A DNA stretch of 48,622 bases from assembly GCA_030426545.1 (NCBI GenBank), contig JAUHYL010000026.1, forward strand, positions 1-48,622. Reading direction: 5' to 3'. Under the pieces are notes generated by a model that worked only from the letters and a program-made list of their open reading frames with translations, made no database searches and had not been told where the DNA came from. Origin of the DNA: Gammaproteobacteria bacterium (GTDB taxonomy: Bacteria > Pseudomonadota > Gammaproteobacteria > Pseudomonadales > Halieaceae). Of this stretch, positions 1 to 9,590 are shown in pieces. Both the position numbers and the translations under genes were made by a program. Within the stretch, counting starts at the first letter, position 1, and the number at the start of each line of letters is the position of its first letter.

Positions 1-809
1 ACGAACAGCACCTGCACGCAAGCCAGGCCATGCGAGGTGGCCGCTGCCAGAATATCCAGGTCGCCAGACACGCCCTCTATGCCCTGGCTGGCCTGCACAT
101 GCTGCAGCTGGCTGATCTGGTCGCGGTATACCGCGGCTTTCTCATACGACAGTTCAGCCGCGGCCTGTTCCATGTCGTCGGCCAGCCGCACCATCAACTG
201 TTGAGACTTGCCCTTGAGGAACAGGGCGGTGTTCTCCACCTGTTGCGCATATTCCTCCTCACTGACGAGTCCGACGCAGGGCGCTGTGCAGCGATCAATC
301 TGGTGTTGCAAACAGGGGCGCGAACGGTTTTTGAAGTAGCTGTCTTCGCACTGCCTTACACGGAATACCTTCTGCAGAAAGTGCAGCGATTCGCGCACCG
401 CACCCGCGCTGGGATAGGGGCCGAAGTAACGCCCCTTACGTCGCTTCGGCCCGCGATGCAGATCAAGCCTCGGAAACGAATCCTCGTCGGACAGAAAAAT
501 ATAGGGGTAGGACTTATCGTCCTTGAGGAGGATGTTATAGGGCGGGCGATGGCTCTTGATCAGATTGTGTTCCAGCAGCAGGGCATCGACCTCGGTCGAG
601 GTAACCGTGACCTGAATGTCGTGAATACGCTGTACCAGGGCCATCGTTTTATCCGTGAGGCCACGCGCGCGGAAGTAACTGCCGACGCGATTCTTCAGAT
701 TGCGCGCTTTGCCGACGTACAGCAGCTCACCCTGCTCGTTATACATCTGATAAACGCCGGGCCGGCTGGTCAGCGTCTGCAAAAAGGCCTTGTGATCAAA
801 TTCACTCAT
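1..809 (-). CDS. uvrC: UvrABC excinuclease subunit C, N-terminal part (cut by window edge)
   Basis: UvrC makes both incisions flanking a DNA lesion in nucleotide excision repair after UvrA/UvrB recognition. The reading frame begins at ATG 809 and stays open to the left edge, giving about 269 residues. The N-terminal GIY-YIG nuclease is clear: PGVYQMY, then [13 protein letters not shown], then [13 protein letters not shown] and [11 protein letters not shown]. Next comes the RQCEDS...RPCLQHQI..C cysteine region and the start of the UvrB-binding UVR helix pair ([13 protein letters not shown]). Alignment from memory with the E. coli protein is nearly collinear from the first residue, which supports this start. 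It lies 4 nt after murB and is probably last in the operon visible here. The C-terminal RNase H-like nuclease and HhH domains lie outside the window. Confidence 0.96.
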   Translation of the reverse strand, partial: MSEFDHKAFLQTLTSRPGVYQMYNEQGELLYVGKARNLKNRVGSYFRARGLTDKTMALVQRIHDIQVTVTSTEVDALLLEHNLIKSHRPPYNILLKDDKSYPYIFLSDEDSFPRLDLHRGPKRRKGRYFGPYPSAGAVRESLHFLQKVFRVRQCEDSYFKNRSRPCLQHQIDRCTAPCVGLVSEEEYAQQVENTALFLKGKSQQLMVRLADDMEQAAAELSYEKAAVYRDQISQLQHVQASQGIEGVSGDLDILAAATSHGLACVQVLF

Positions 810-813
810 GGAT

Positions 814-1833
814 TCATAGATAGACGCGTGGCTCAATCGCCAGATCAATATCGAATTTTGCGGCCACATCCGCGGCGATCGCATCGGCAAGCCGCAGCAG
901 TTCCTGCGCCGAATCGCCGCCATCGTTCACCAGCACCAGGGCATGCTCGCTGTGCACACCGACGCCACGCACCCGGTGGCCGCGCCAGCCGCACTGGTCG
1001 ATCAGCCACGCGGCCGCCACTTTTACCGAGCCGTCGCTTTGCTCGTAGCACGGAATATCGGGAAAGCGCTCACGCAGCGCATTGGCCCCGGCGGTGTCCA
1101 GCACCGGGTTCTTAAAAAAACTGCCAGCGTTGGGTTGCACCGCGGGATCCGGCAGCTTGCTGCGGCGGATATCCATCACGGCATTGAACACTTGCTCTGG
1201 CGTCGCGCTATCGATACCCGCTGACTCCAGGTGGGCCTGCAGTGAGGGATAGCCCGTTTGCGAAGAAGGCTGCTTACTCAGGCGCAGATCAACCGCCGTG
1301 ATAATCACCTCATCGCGCAGGGCTCCCTTGAACACGCTGTTACGATAACCAAACTGGCAGTCTGCTGTGCTTAGCGTCACCTCCGCTGCATCGACCGTGA
1401 CAAGCCCGTGCACAGATTCTACGAACGAGGCGACTTCCACACCGTAAGCGCCGATATTCTGAATCGGCGCGGCACCGACAGTACCTGGAATGAGCGCGAG
1501 ATTTTCCAGCCCGAAATAACCCTGACCCAAAGCCCAGGCGACGAATGCGTGCCAGTTCTCGCCCGCCCCCACGCGCAACCGCACACTCTTCCCGTCCTGC
1601 GAAAGCACCTCGATACCGGGGATGCGCTGCAGGATGACCAGCGTTTCCCAGTACTCCGGCAACACCACATTGCTGCCTTCACCCAGCACTGCCGGGGGCA
1701 ACCCCTCGGCCCGTGCCCACGCCAACGCAGTGCGAAGCTCAGCGGTTCCCGATACCGTGCACAGCGCCCTCGCCTGCGACTTCAGGCGCAGGGTATGCAG
1801 CAATTGCAGTGACACATCAGACTGGATATTCAC
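814..1833 (-). CDS. murB: UDP-N-acetylenolpyruvoylglucosamine reductase (type I)
   Basis: MurB reduces the enolpyruvyl group of UDP-GlcNAc-enolpyruvate with NADPH and FAD, giving UDP-MurNAc for peptidoglycan synthesis in the cytoplasm. The 339-residue product matches the family length. Visible motifs are GEGSN (residues 51-55, FAD binding), [17 protein letters not shown] (FAD/pyrophosphate loop), YRNSVFK, and NAGSFFKNP with the catalytic serine. The C-terminal IEPRVYL carries the active-site glutamate. The long insert typical of type I (E. coli-like) enzymes is present. It follows the phosphatase gene by 5 nt and precedes uvrC by 4 nt, so it is co-transcribed with both. Identification is secure. 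Confidence 0.98.
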   Translation of the reverse strand: MNIQSDVSLQLLHTLRLKSQARALCTVSGTAELRTALAWARAEGLPPAVLGEGSNVVLPEYWETLVILQRIPGIEVLSQDGKSVRLRVGAGENWHAFVAWALGQGYFGLENLALIPGTVGAAPIQNIGAYGVEVASFVESVHGLVTVDAAEVTLSTADCQFGYRNSVFKGALRDEVIITAVDLRLSKQPSSQTGYPSLQAHLESAGIDSATPEQVFNAVMDIRRSKLPDPAVQPNAGSFFKNPVLDTAGANALRERFPDIPCYEQSDGSVKVAAAWLIDQCGWRGHRVRGVGVHSEHALVLVNDGGDSAQELLRLADAIAADVAAKFDIDLAIEPRVYL

Positions 1834-1838
1834 TGGAT

Positions 1839-2324
1839 TCAGTCGCGGCGTTGCAGCGCGCTGAGCAGCCCTTCGCTGGCGGCCTCTACCAGATCCAGCA
1901 CGTGGGAAAAACCGGCATCTCCGCCATAGTAGGGGTCAGGCACCTCCTCCTCGTCGACGCCCGCAGCGAATTCGAGAAAGAGGCCGAGGTGCCCGCTAAA
2001 AGCAGCGGGACACATCGCCTGCAGCTCGCTGAGGTTCGCGTAATCCATCGCGAGAATATAGTGAAAGCGCTCAAAATCCCGCAATTCAATCTGGCGGCCG
2101 CGCAGTGCCGTCATATCATAGCCACGCCTGGCCGCCTCGCGCGTTGCACGCTCGTCCGGTGGTTCACCTTTGTGCCAACCGGACGTACCGCAGGAATCAA
2201 TGTCGATGTCACCCGCCAGTCCACGCGCTTCGACGATGTTGGTAAACACGGCTTCTGCGGTGGGCGAGCGACAAATATTGCCCAGACAGACAAACAGCAC
2301 GCGCGTTACGCCGTCAGCGGACAT
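1839..2324 (-). CDS. Low-molecular-weight protein-tyrosine phosphatase
   Basis: A 161-residue LMW phosphatase of the Wzb/PtpA family. The P-loop VCLGNICRSP near the N terminus holds the nucleophilic Cys13 and Arg19 (CX5R), and the general-acid loop VPDPYYGG is near residue 130. Relatives dephosphorylate bacterial tyrosine kinases involved in polysaccharide export, but no cognate kinase gene is in the window, so the substrate is unknown. The ATG directly follows the kdsB stop (TGA then ATG), with a GGGAGGGAG Shine-Dalgarno inside the end of kdsB, indicating coupled translation. The same gene sits at this position in Pseudomonas as I recall it. Confidence 0.95.
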   Translation of the reverse strand: MSADGVTRVLFVCLGNICRSPTAEAVFTNIVEARGLAGDIDIDSCGTSGWHKGEPPDERATREAARRGYDMTALRGRQIELRDFERFHYILAMDYANLSELQAMCPAAFSGHLGLFLEFAAGVDEEEVPDPYYGGDAGFSHVLDLVEAASEGLLSALQRRD

Positions 2325-3089
2325 TCAGCGACTCCCTCCCAAAAGGTCGCGCACATGCTCAAGATCTTCCGCGGTATCCACACCCGGCGGCACCACCGCA
2401 AGCGCAGGCGCCACATGAATACCGGCACCGTGGTGCAGAGCGCGCAGTTGTTCCAGTTGCTCCTGCTGCTCCAGCGGCGCAGGCGGCCACGTGACGTAGC
2501 GGTGCAAAAAAGCCGTTCGGTAGGCGTAGATGCCAATGTGTCGATGCCAGTGGTCGCCGTCAGGCATCAGCTGCGGTTCCTCGCGAAACGCCTCGCGTGG
2601 CCAGGGGATGGGCGCTCTGCTGAAATACAGCGCCATGCCGTTGTCATCGGTAACCACCTTCACCACGTTCGGGTTGAGCAGATCTCCGACTGACGTTATC
2701 GCCTCGCACAGGGTCGCCACCTGGGCGGTTTCCGCCTCGGCCAGGTTCAGCGCCACCTGATCAATGACCGCGGGTGGAATCATCGGCTCGTCGCCCTGGA
2801 CGTTCACGACCAACGCATCGTCTGGCAGGGCCAACTCTGTTACCACCTGTTGCAGGCGGTCAGTACCCGACGGATGCTCGGGTGATGTCATGCAAACGTC
2901 GGCACCAAAACCCAGCGCCGCCTGCTCAATGCGTTGATCATCCGTGGCGATCACCACCGCATCAGCGGAACTCTGGCTGGCCTGCTCCCACACGTGTTGC
3001 AGCATGGGCTTGTCGGCTATCGCCAACAGCGGCTTGCCCGGTAAACGCGTGGAGCCGTAACGGGCCGGGATAACGACGGTAAATGACAC
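2325..3089 (-). CDS. kdsB: 3-deoxy-manno-octulosonate cytidylyltransferase (CMP-Kdo synthetase)
   Basis: KdsB activates Kdo with CTP to CMP-Kdo for the lipopolysaccharide inner core. I place the start at GTG 3089, not at the in-frame GTG 3122, because GGAG (3096-3099) sits 6 nt upstream. The protein then begins [20 protein letters not shown], matching the E. coli N terminus, and is 254 residues (E. coli 248). Other motifs are [12 protein letters not shown] (Mg/nucleotide site), [11 protein letters not shown] and RHIGIYAYR. It lies 40 nt downstream of lpxK and is translationally linked to the phosphatase gene. The small YcaR/Trm112-type gene often found between lpxK and kdsB is absent. Confidence 0.97.
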   Translation of the reverse strand: MSFTVVIPARYGSTRLPGKPLLAIADKPMLQHVWEQASQSSADAVVIATDDQRIEQAALGFGADVCMTSPEHPSGTDRLQQVVTELALPDDALVVNVQGDEPMIPPAVIDQVALNLAEAETAQVATLCEAITSVGDLLNPNVVKVVTDDNGMALYFSRAPIPWPREAFREEPQLMPDGDHWHRHIGIYAYRTAFLHRYVTWPPAPLEQQEQLEQLRALHHGAGIHVAPALAVVPPGVDTAEDLEHVRDLLGGSR

Positions 3090-3129
3090 TGGAATCTCCG
3101 TGGTAATGGCTTGGTGGCCCACCCGCGTG

Positions 3130-4113
3130 TTAGAACAGCTGCAGTACGGCGTCGGTTAATACTGGCGGCAACAGGGCATTGATTTTCACATACCATACAT
3201 TGTCGCCGACAAGATCGACGCATTTTACCGCGTCTTTCTGCGTCATGATAATCACCCTGCCCTGCAGCGCTGAAAAATCCGCCGCGCAGAATTCATGGTG
3301 ATCTCTGAAAGCGAAGGGCGTCACATTAAACCCTGCGTTACGCAACTGGACGAAGAAGTGCTCCGGCTGGGCGATACCGGCAACGGCAACGATTTCTGCA
3401 CCAACGGCTGAGGGTAAACAGGCCCGCTCCTCGCCGGTTGCAAGGTTTACCAGGCACTGGACTTCTATGCCCACATCGTTGGGACTGCCTCCTCCCCTGG
3501 CGAGCACCAGATCGGCGCTCGCCAGACGGGACACGGGTTCACGTAATGGCCCCACGGGCAGGCAATGGCCACTGCCGAAGGCCATTGCCGCATCGTACAT
3601 CACCACCTCCAGATCGCGGGCGAGGCCGTAATGCTGAAGGCCATCGTCCGCCAGCAGCACATCCAGCGGGTAGGTGTCGAGCAAGGCGCTGGCTGCCTTA
3701 CTGCGGTCTTTGTGCACGGCACAGGGGCACCCGGTTCGCCGATAAATCAGCAGTGGTTCGTCCCCCACATCACGCGCGCTACTGCTGTCATCCACCAGCC
3801 GTAAAGCCGACACACTGCGACCGAATCCGCGGCTCACCACGCCGACGCGTATACCTTTCGCCGTGAGCATGTCAGCCAGGGCGATAACAACGGGGGTTTT
3901 CCCCGAACCGCCAACCGTGATATTGCCAACGACAACCACCGGAACGGGCGCTCGATATGGCTGCAAGAGGCCTGTGGTAAAAGCGGCGCGGCGCAGCCTG
4001 ACAGCGCAGCGGAACAGCAGTTCCAGTGGCAGCAGGAGCATCAACCAGTGTGCACGCTGAGACCATGCGCGCGTGAACAGCGACTCAAGCCAGGGTCTGC
4101 AGGCCAGCCTCAA
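3130..4113 (-). CDS. lpxK: Tetraacyldisaccharide 4'-kinase
   Basis: LpxK phosphorylates the 4' position of the lipid A disaccharide at the inner face of the cytoplasmic membrane. The 327-residue product has a hydrophobic N-terminal anchor ([11 protein letters not shown]), the Walker A loop [13 protein letters not shown] near residue 65, GVVSRGFGR, and [15 protein letters not shown] with the catalytic acidic pair. MTQKDAVKC lies near the C terminus. The start is a TTG at 4113 overlapping the msbA stop by 4 nt; no ATG lies at a plausible position before the membrane anchor, so an unusual start is likely but not proven. Adjacency to msbA places lipid A completion next to its flippase. Confidence 0.96.
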   Translation of the reverse strand: MRLACRPWLESLFTRAWSQRAHWLMLLLPLELLFRCAVRLRRAAFTTGLLQPYRAPVPVVVVGNITVGGSGKTPVVIALADMLTAKGIRVGVVSRGFGRSVSALRLVDDSSSARDVGDEPLLIYRRTGCPCAVHKDRSKAASALLDTYPLDVLLADDGLQHYGLARDLEVVMYDAAMAFGSGHCLPVGPLREPVSRLASADLVLARGGGSPNDVGIEVQCLVNLATGEERACLPSAVGAEIVAVAGIAQPEHFFVQLRNAGFNVTPFAFRDHHEFCAADFSALQGRVIIMTQKDAVKCVDLVGDNVWYVKINALLPPVLTDAVLQLF

Positions 4114-5936
4114 TCGACCAACTCGCGTTGATACAGTCGCGCGTAAAGGCCTCCCGCCTGAACCAGTTGCGGGTGCGTACCCTCCTCGACGATCGCGCCA
4201 CGATCCAGCACTACAACGCGATCAGCTTGCACGACCGTGCTCAGGCGATGCGCGATGACCAGGGTTGTCTTACCCGCGGTCACCCGTTGCAGAACCTCCT
4301 GCACTGCCCGCTCGGATTCGTTGTCCAGTGCAGCCGTCGCCTCGTCCAGGATCAACACCGGCGCATCTTTTAACAGGGCGCGCGCGATAGCCAGTCGTTG
4401 GCGCTGCCCCCCGGATAGACCGTCACCGTCTGCACCCAGTCGGGTGTAGAGTCCCTGTGGCAGCTGCTCAACGAAAGCCGCCGCGTCGGCCATCTGTAGC
4501 GCTTCAGTAACAGCCTGCTCAGTCGCACCGGCCAGCTCACCGAAGGCAATATTGTTATAGACCGTGTCTCTCAAAAGCGGCGGGCGCTGCGCAACCAGCG
4601 CCAGTTGTGCCCGCAGTTCGATCAGATCAACCGTCGATACCGATTGGCCGTCCAGCAATACATCACCCCCCTGTGGCCGGTAAAACCCGGCCAGCAGTTG
4701 TACAAGCGTGGATTTGCCCGCACCCGAAGGTCCCACAAGCGCTACGGTTTCACCCGCATCAATCCGCAGGCTGACATCGCGCAGTGCCGGTTGATCGGCG
4801 CCCGGATAAGTAAAGCTGACATGACGGAATTCTATATCGCCCTTTACTCGTCCCAGTTTTGCCCCGCCCGCCCGCTGTTCCGACGCCTGATCCAGTTGCC
4901 GAAAAATGTCCTCCGCGGCAGCCAGGCCCCGCTGAAACAGGCTTTGAATGCTGCTCAACTGGCGCACCGGCTTACCCAGCTGCACAGCCGCTACCAGAAA
5001 AGCCACCAGTGCACCGGGCGTCATCGCACCCAGAATGTCGGGCTGCAGCGCGAACCACACGATCACCGCCATCGCAGACGCCAGCAGCGTCTGGATCACC
5101 GGCGTACTGATGGCATCGGCTTTCGCCAGCTTCAGACTCTGGCTGCGGTTGTACTCGCTGGCGTCTGCAAAGCGCCTGCGCTGCTGTTGTTGTGCGCCGT
5201 AGAGGCGCAACTCGCGCCAGGCATTAATGCTCTCACCGGCAATCTGCGCCACCTCGCCCATGGAATCCTGTATGCGCTCACTGTAGCGCCGGAACAGGCG
5301 CCCTACGCGGGTGACCACCAGCGCAATCAACGGCGTCACCGCCAGGAACACCAGGCACAGGCGCCAGTTGAGATACAGCATGTAGGACAGCAGACCGGCC
5401 ACGACAAGCGTCTCGCGCAGCAGTGTTCTCAGGGCGCGGGTAACCGCGCCCGTTACCTGTTCGACGTTGTAGGTAATTTTGGCCAGCAGCACACCCTGGC
5501 TGTTGCGATCGAAGTAGTCGCCGGGAGCCAGCAGCATCCGGTCGAACAACCGGCAACGTAGATCGTGGATCATGTTGCGCGCCACGTGATTCATAAAGTA
5601 GCTGCCCCCGAAGTAGCCCAGGGCACGCAACAGCGCCAGTAAAACGATCGCGGCAGGCACCACCGTGCGCGCCAGGTCCAGCGCCTCGTAGTCACTGCCC
5701 TGTGTGAAGTAGTGCGTAATGCTACTCAGCAGGCCACCGCCCGCCGGCTGCTCGCCATCCAGCGAATCCAACAAGAACTGCATCAGGTCAGCCAGTAGCA
5801 CCACACCCAGTGAGTAGAGCGCGTAACCGCCAAGGCTCAGGAAAAAGTAGCGCGCCTGAGGGGCAAGCTGCGCAAGGAGGCGGCGATAGAGTGCCCAGTC
5901 GCCAGGTTTGGGCGCGCCGGCCGTGGCCTCAGCCAT
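4110..5936 (-). CDS. msbA: Lipid A flippase, ABC exporter (MsbA)
   Basis: MsbA flips core-lipid A across the inner membrane using ATP. The roughly 608-residue half-transporter has an N-terminal six-helix membrane domain (about residues 25-320) and a C-terminal nucleotide-binding domain. That domain has Walker A GPSGAGKST near residue 400, signature LSGGQRQRLAIARALL near 505, Walker B LILDEATAALD, and the H-loop IAHRLST. GTG 5939 directly precedes ATG 5936; I use the ATG. The start overlaps the exbD stop by 8 nt and the end overlaps lpxK. The neighbouring lipid A kinase supports MsbA over a generic multidrug exporter. Confidence 0.94.
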   Translation of the reverse strand: MAEATAGAPKPGDWALYRRLLAQLAPQARYFFLSLGGYALYSLGVVLLADLMQFLLDSLDGEQPAGGGLLSSITHYFTQGSDYEALDLARTVVPAAIVLLALLRALGYFGGSYFMNHVARNMIHDLRCRLFDRMLLAPGDYFDRNSQGVLLAKITYNVEQVTGAVTRALRTLLRETLVVAGLLSYMLYLNWRLCLVFLAVTPLIALVVTRVGRLFRRYSERIQDSMGEVAQIAGESINAWRELRLYGAQQQQRRRFADASEYNRSQSLKLAKADAISTPVIQTLLASAMAVIVWFALQPDILGAMTPGALVAFLVAAVQLGKPVRQLSSIQSLFQRGLAAAEDIFRQLDQASEQRAGGAKLGRVKGDIEFRHVSFTYPGADQPALRDVSLRIDAGETVALVGPSGAGKSTLVQLLAGFYRPQGGDVLLDGQSVSTVDLIELRAQLALVAQRPPLLRDTVYNNIAFGELAGATEQAVTEALQMADAAAFVEQLPQGLYTRLGADGDGLSGGQRQRLAIARALLKDAPVLILDEATAALDNESERAVQEVLQRVTAGKTTLVIAHRLSTVVQADRVVVLDRGAIVEEGTHPQLVQAGGLYARLYQRELVD

Positions 5937-6369
5937 CACCCGCCGGCGGTTCCTGTCCGCTGGGCTGGCGCGTGGTGATGCTCAGGTGAATAAAGCCCAT
6001 CTGACCCGCTGCGTCCATGGCACGTACCACGTACTCGTGAGCGGCCTGAGCATCGGCAGTAATGATCATGGGCAGCGTGGTGTCACCGGAGGATTCCTTG
6101 TAGATTGCCGCCTGCAGGGTGCGCATGTGCGCATCCACCAGGGCGCGCCCGTTGACGCGATAGCCGCCAGATTCGTCGACCAGTATCTCGATCTGGCGCT
6201 CTACGTTCTCTTTGGGTTGGCCCTTGGCTTCAGGCAGGTCGATGCTGAGCTGGGTTTCCTTGGTAAACGTTGTCGAGACCATGAAAAAGATCAGCAGCAG
6301 GAAAACAATATCAATCAGCGGCGTCAGATTGATGCCCACTTCCTCGCGAATTTGGCGACGAAACTTCAA
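5929..6369 (-). CDS. exbD: ExbD/TolR-family energy-transducing membrane protein
   Basis: A 146-residue protein with a short cytoplasmic N terminus (MKFRRQIREEVGINLTPLID), one transmembrane helix (about 20-40, IVFLLLIFFMVSTTF) and a periplasmic domain. The Asp in NLTPLIDIVFLLL is the conserved proton-pathway residue of ExbD/TolR. ExbB/ExbD complexes use the proton gradient to drive a TonB-type partner; no tonB gene is in the window, so the partner is unknown. It overlaps exbB by 4 nt and msbA by 8 nt, implying coupled expression with lipid A export genes, an arrangement also seen in other gammaproteobacteria. Confidence 0.93.
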   Translation of the reverse strand: MKFRRQIREEVGINLTPLIDIVFLLLIFFMVSTTFTKETQLSIDLPEAKGQPKENVERQIEILVDESGGYRVNGRALVDAHMRTLQAAIYKESSGDTTLPMIITADAQAAHEYVVRAMDAAGQMGFIHLSITTRQPSGQEPPAGDG

Positions 6370-6989
6370 GAGCCGCTTTCCACGTTCTCTTCACTGTGCA
6401 GTGCGTCTACAAGCTTGATCGTCTCCTGCTCCAACTCGACAACGATCGCATCGATTCTGCCAGTGAAATAACGGTGCATCACCAGCGCCGGAATCGCCAC
6501 CGTTAACCCGGCGGCCGTGGTGATCAGCGCCTCGGAAATGCCGCCCGCCAGTGCGCTGGCGTTCCCGGTGCCCTGCGCCATGATTTCAGCGAACACCTTG
6601 ATCATGCCCAGCACCGTACCCAGCAGTCCCAGCAATGGCGCCACCGCGGCGATAGTACCCAGGGTGTTGAGGTAGCGCTCCAGCTCATGGACCACGTGGG
6701 CCGCGGCCTCCTGGATACTCTCTTTCATAACGTCACGGCCGTGGTAGGCGTTGCTCAGGCCGGCAGAAAGGATTCTCCCCAGCGGCGAAGAGTCGCGCAA
6801 CGTGCGGAGACGGGGTGCGTCCAGCTCGCCCCGTTTGAGTTGTTTCCAGACAGTCGCCAGCAGGTGGGGTGGCGCGATCTTCTTGGGATTCAGCGTGTAG
6901 ATGCGCTCGATACAGATCGCCAGCACAACAATGGAACAAAGCACGATCAGTATCATCAACCAACCGCCAGCCATGAGTAGTTCAAGCAC
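6366..6989 (-). CDS. exbB: ExbB/TolQ/MotA-family proton channel protein
   Basis: A 207-residue, three-helix membrane protein that forms the ExbB pentamer around ExbD. Transmembrane segments are near residues 8-28 (WLMILIVLCSIVVLAICIE), 115-135 (LGTIAAVAPLLGLLGTVLGM) and 155-180 (ALITTAAGLTVAIPALVMHR); the second and third carry the family-typical APLLGLLGTVLGMI and TTAAGLTVAIPAL motifs. The start is GTG 6989, with a weak GGGGCG upstream. It is the first gene of the cluster running down to uvrC and lies behind a recognisable promoter. Confidence 0.93.
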   Translation of the reverse strand: MLELLMAGGWLMILIVLCSIVVLAICIERIYTLNPKKIAPPHLLATVWKQLKRGELDAPRLRTLRDSSPLGRILSAGLSNAYHGRDVMKESIQEAAAHVVHELERYLNTLGTIAAVAPLLGLLGTVLGMIKVFAEIMAQGTGNASALAGGISEALITTAAGLTVAIPALVMHRYFTGRIDAIVVELEQETIKLVDALHSEENVESGS

Positions 6990-7020
6990 GGTAACGCCCC
7001 GGATTGTGTTATTTCAGCAT

Positions 7021-7049
7021 ATTATACGCAGACCGCCGGAGAGCGGAAA
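7021..7049 (-). promoter_or_regulatory. Promoter of the exbB-to-uvrC operon
   Basis: On the minus strand a perfect -10 TATAAT (7026-7021) lies 17 nt from a weak -35 TTTCCG (7049-7044). Transcription would start near 7013, about 24 nt before the exbB GTG. The eight genes downstream are separated by 40 nt or less or overlap, so this may serve the whole run. The call rests on sequence match only. Confidence 0.6.
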
Positions 7050-7072
7050 GCACACAGCAGAGCGCCCGTTAT

Positions 7073-9397
7073 CTACCACCAATAGGGCCTGGAGCCACGT
7101 CGATAGGCCCGCGTCTCCTGCAATTGGCCGTCGCGAATCCTGAACTCCAGCGCGCCTTCACGCGCGGTATCCAGTAGTTCTGCGCCGAACGCGTCCAGTC
7201 TCGCCACGACAGAGGGATGAGGATGGCGGAAATTATTGCGATAGCCAGCACTGACGACTGCGACTGCCGGCTGCGTATGTTTCAGCTTGGAATACGAACT
7301 GGACGTGGCACTGCCGTGATGTGCAACCAGCAGCCATTGCGAGCGCAGCGCGTCTCGCCAGTACACCACCGCCTCCAGCTCACCGGGTCGCTCCACGTCT
7401 CCAGCCAGCAGCATCCGGTAGCCGTCGATATCTACCTGCAGCACGCAGGATGCGTTATTGCGCGCCGTGCCGCTCGTTGACCCGTAAAGGGCTGGCGACA
7501 GAAAGCGGAAGCGCTGTCCCCCGGGCCAGCGCCAACTTTCGCCCGCCTGGCAGACGCTGCTACCGGGCAGCTCAAACCCGTCCGCGCCCCGGCGCAGCCG
7601 TCGAACCGGTATCTGCGACAACAGCGTTTGAGCCCCGGCGCTGTGATCCAGGTCACCGTGGCTGACTACCAGTGTGTCCAGGGTCCGGATTCCTGCGGCA
7701 GACAGCGCAGGCCGCAACAAATCTTCTCCGGCATTGCGTCCGTTGGGATCACCCGGGCCGGTGTCATACAGTAGCGCCCGCTCTCCCGCCTGTATCAACA
7801 CTGCGGTTCCCTGCCCCACATCAAATACGGTGACCGTCAGCTCCCGCGAGGGCTCAGGCGCAATACCTGCCTCCGGTAGCAGCAGGGGCAGCGCCAGCAT
7901 GGCTGCAAACGGCCCTACCCGGCGCTGATCCGGTAACAGGAGAAGCACCAGGCCTATCAACGCCAGCAAGAAGGCGATTGAACTGCTATGGAAATGCCAG
8001 AACATGCCGGCGTCAGATGCCGCTTCAGACGTGGCCAGAGGCAATAACCAACGCAACGGCAGAGCCGCCAACTCCCAGCAGAGTGCTGCCAGACCGAGGC
8101 CCCACAGCGCGGCGAATGCCCCCAGCAGGGCCAGCGGCACGATGTAAAACCCGACCAGCGGGATCAATACCATGTTCGCCACGCCGGCAACCAGGCTGCC
8201 ACCACCAAAGAACCAGCCGCCCAGGGGCAGCATGATCAAACTCATATAGAAATGTGTGGCGAATAACCGTGCCGGGATCGAGGGGTTCCTTCCTGCACCC
8301 GCGCGCCATCCGCTAAACCACAACAGGGCTGCGACGGCGCCAAAAGACAGCCAGAAGCCGCTACCCGTGACAGCCAGCGGGTTCAGCAAGAGCACCACCA
8401 GCGCGGCCATTAACAGGCTGTTCCAGCCCTGCCGCCACCGCCCGGCAGCGCGTGTTATCAGAAACACACCCAGCATGATTAGCGCGCGCAGCGTCGGCAG
8501 GGTAAAGCTGGCGAGCAAACTGTAGAAAACGGCACACGCCAGGGCGAGAATCACTGGCAGCCACGACTGCCAGAGGCGGTGCCCGCCCGTCAGTCCTACC
8601 AGCAACTTGCCGAGCAACAGGCCGAGGCCTCCGACCAGCCCGATATGCAGGCCTGAAATTACCAGCAAATGGCTAACCCCCAGCGATCGTAGAGCGCGCT
8701 GTACCTCGCTGGACAGGCCGCTGCTGTCGGCTATCGTAAGGGCTCGCAACACTGCGGCTACTTGCGCGGGCAACTGCACGGCATCGATGGCCTCAGCGAT
8801 ACGGTGACGTGCCACGTGATGCTGGTAACGCCAGCGCGCATCAGCCTCAAGCCGTACTGACCGGGAGCGACCCTCTACATGGCCCAGCGCATGTATCTGT
8901 TGGTTGGCGTACCAGGACTGGCTACTGAATCCCCAGGGATTCGCGCGACCCCAGGGCTTTTTCAACTTCACATCGAAGTGCCAGCGTTGACCGGCTTGCA
9001 ACTCACCGGGGCCGTAGCGACTGAGTAGCAATCGAACAGGCCCCGCGCAAACAGACGGCTTCAGGGACTCTGCAACAAACAGGAATCGCCGTCGCTCAGT
9101 GCCATCGGGTAACAGGCTCAACACCGGCAAACTGGCGATCCTGCCCTGAACTCGCAGGGACTCCCCCACACAGTTGCTGTCTATCCTGGCAGCCACCAGC
9201 CCTGACCCCTGCAACGCAGAGAGACTTGCGCCTATCACCAGGGCGACAACAACACGCGGCAACCCGCGCGTTACTACGGATACCGCGCATCCCAGGCAAA
9301 CAGCAAGGAATAGAACGGATTGCGCGGGCACGCCCGGCAGCCAGGCCGCCGCAATGGTTCCCAGGAGAAACCCCAGCGCCCACTCACGCATAAGCAT
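7073..9397 (-). CDS. comEC: DNA internalization channel ComEC/Rec2
   Basis: ComEC forms the inner-membrane channel for single-stranded DNA in natural transformation. The 774-residue protein has several N-terminal hydrophobic helices and a DUF4131-like segment. Next comes the competence domain with SHLLVISGLHIGLVGG near residue 235 and further helices to about 500. A C-terminal metallo-beta-lactamase-like domain follows: VFDVGQGTAVLIQ, DTGP, and the metal motif HGDLDHSAG, then HHGSATSS. Two in-frame ATGs (9397, 9391) begin the gene; neither has a strong Shine-Dalgarno. It stands alone, divergent from the DUF2062 gene, and no other competence genes are nearby. Actual competence cannot be judged from this gene. 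Confidence 0.96.
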   Translation of the reverse strand: MLMREWALGFLLGTIAAAWLPGVPAQSVLFLAVCLGCAVSVVTRGLPRVVVALVIGASLSALQGSGLVAARIDSNCVGESLRVQGRIASLPVLSLLPDGTERRRFLFVAESLKPSVCAGPVRLLLSRYGPGELQAGQRWHFDVKLKKPWGRANPWGFSSQSWYANQQIHALGHVEGRSRSVRLEADARWRYQHHVARHRIAEAIDAVQLPAQVAAVLRALTIADSSGLSSEVQRALRSLGVSHLLVISGLHIGLVGGLGLLLGKLLVGLTGGHRLWQSWLPVILALACAVFYSLLASFTLPTLRALIMLGVFLITRAAGRWRQGWNSLLMAALVVLLLNPLAVTGSGFWLSFGAVAALLWFSGWRAGAGRNPSIPARLFATHFYMSLIMLPLGGWFFGGGSLVAGVANMVLIPLVGFYIVPLALLGAFAALWGLGLAALCWELAALPLRWLLPLATSEAASDAGMFWHFHSSSIAFLLALIGLVLLLLPDQRRVGPFAAMLALPLLLPEAGIAPEPSRELTVTVFDVGQGTAVLIQAGERALLYDTGPGDPNGRNAGEDLLRPALSAAGIRTLDTLVVSHGDLDHSAGAQTLLSQIPVRRLRRGADGFELPGSSVCQAGESWRWPGGQRFRFLSPALYGSTSGTARNNASCVLQVDIDGYRMLLAGDVERPGELEAVVYWRDALRSQWLLVAHHGSATSSSYSKLKHTQPAVAVVSAGYRNNFRHPHPSVVARLDAFGAELLDTAREGALEFRIRDGQLQETRAYRRGSRPYWW

Positions 9398-9590
9398 CGA
9401 CCGGAATATTCACTCAACGCCAACGGAAATAAGAACTTGAATGTGCAGCAGCAAATCGGATAATTGAAAAGCCGGGGCAGCTTCCAGTACGGTCCCATTT
9501 CGGGGCGATCCCAGTGACCACGCGGCGTGCAGTTTACAGTCAAACACAGCCGTTGCCGGGATAACACATCACTTCCAGTCAGCGGTTACG
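9398..9590. other. Divergent comEC / DUF2062 intergenic region
   Basis: These 193 bases must hold both promoters. On the minus strand TTGCTG, 17 nt, TATTTC is a weak candidate for comEC. I see no convincing promoter toward DUF2062 and no strong inverted repeat. Confidence 0.4.

Noticed and set aside
30-1115. A 361-residue open frame on the plus strand
   Set aside because: It lies opposite uvrC and the end of murB, both clearly recognised; it has no domain and its end is low-complexity Arg/His/Pro typical of antisense frames.
4605-5561. A 318-residue plus-strand frame opposite msbA, rich in Gln and His
   Set aside because: Antisense to the conserved ABC exporter; amino-acid make-up is that of a shadow frame.
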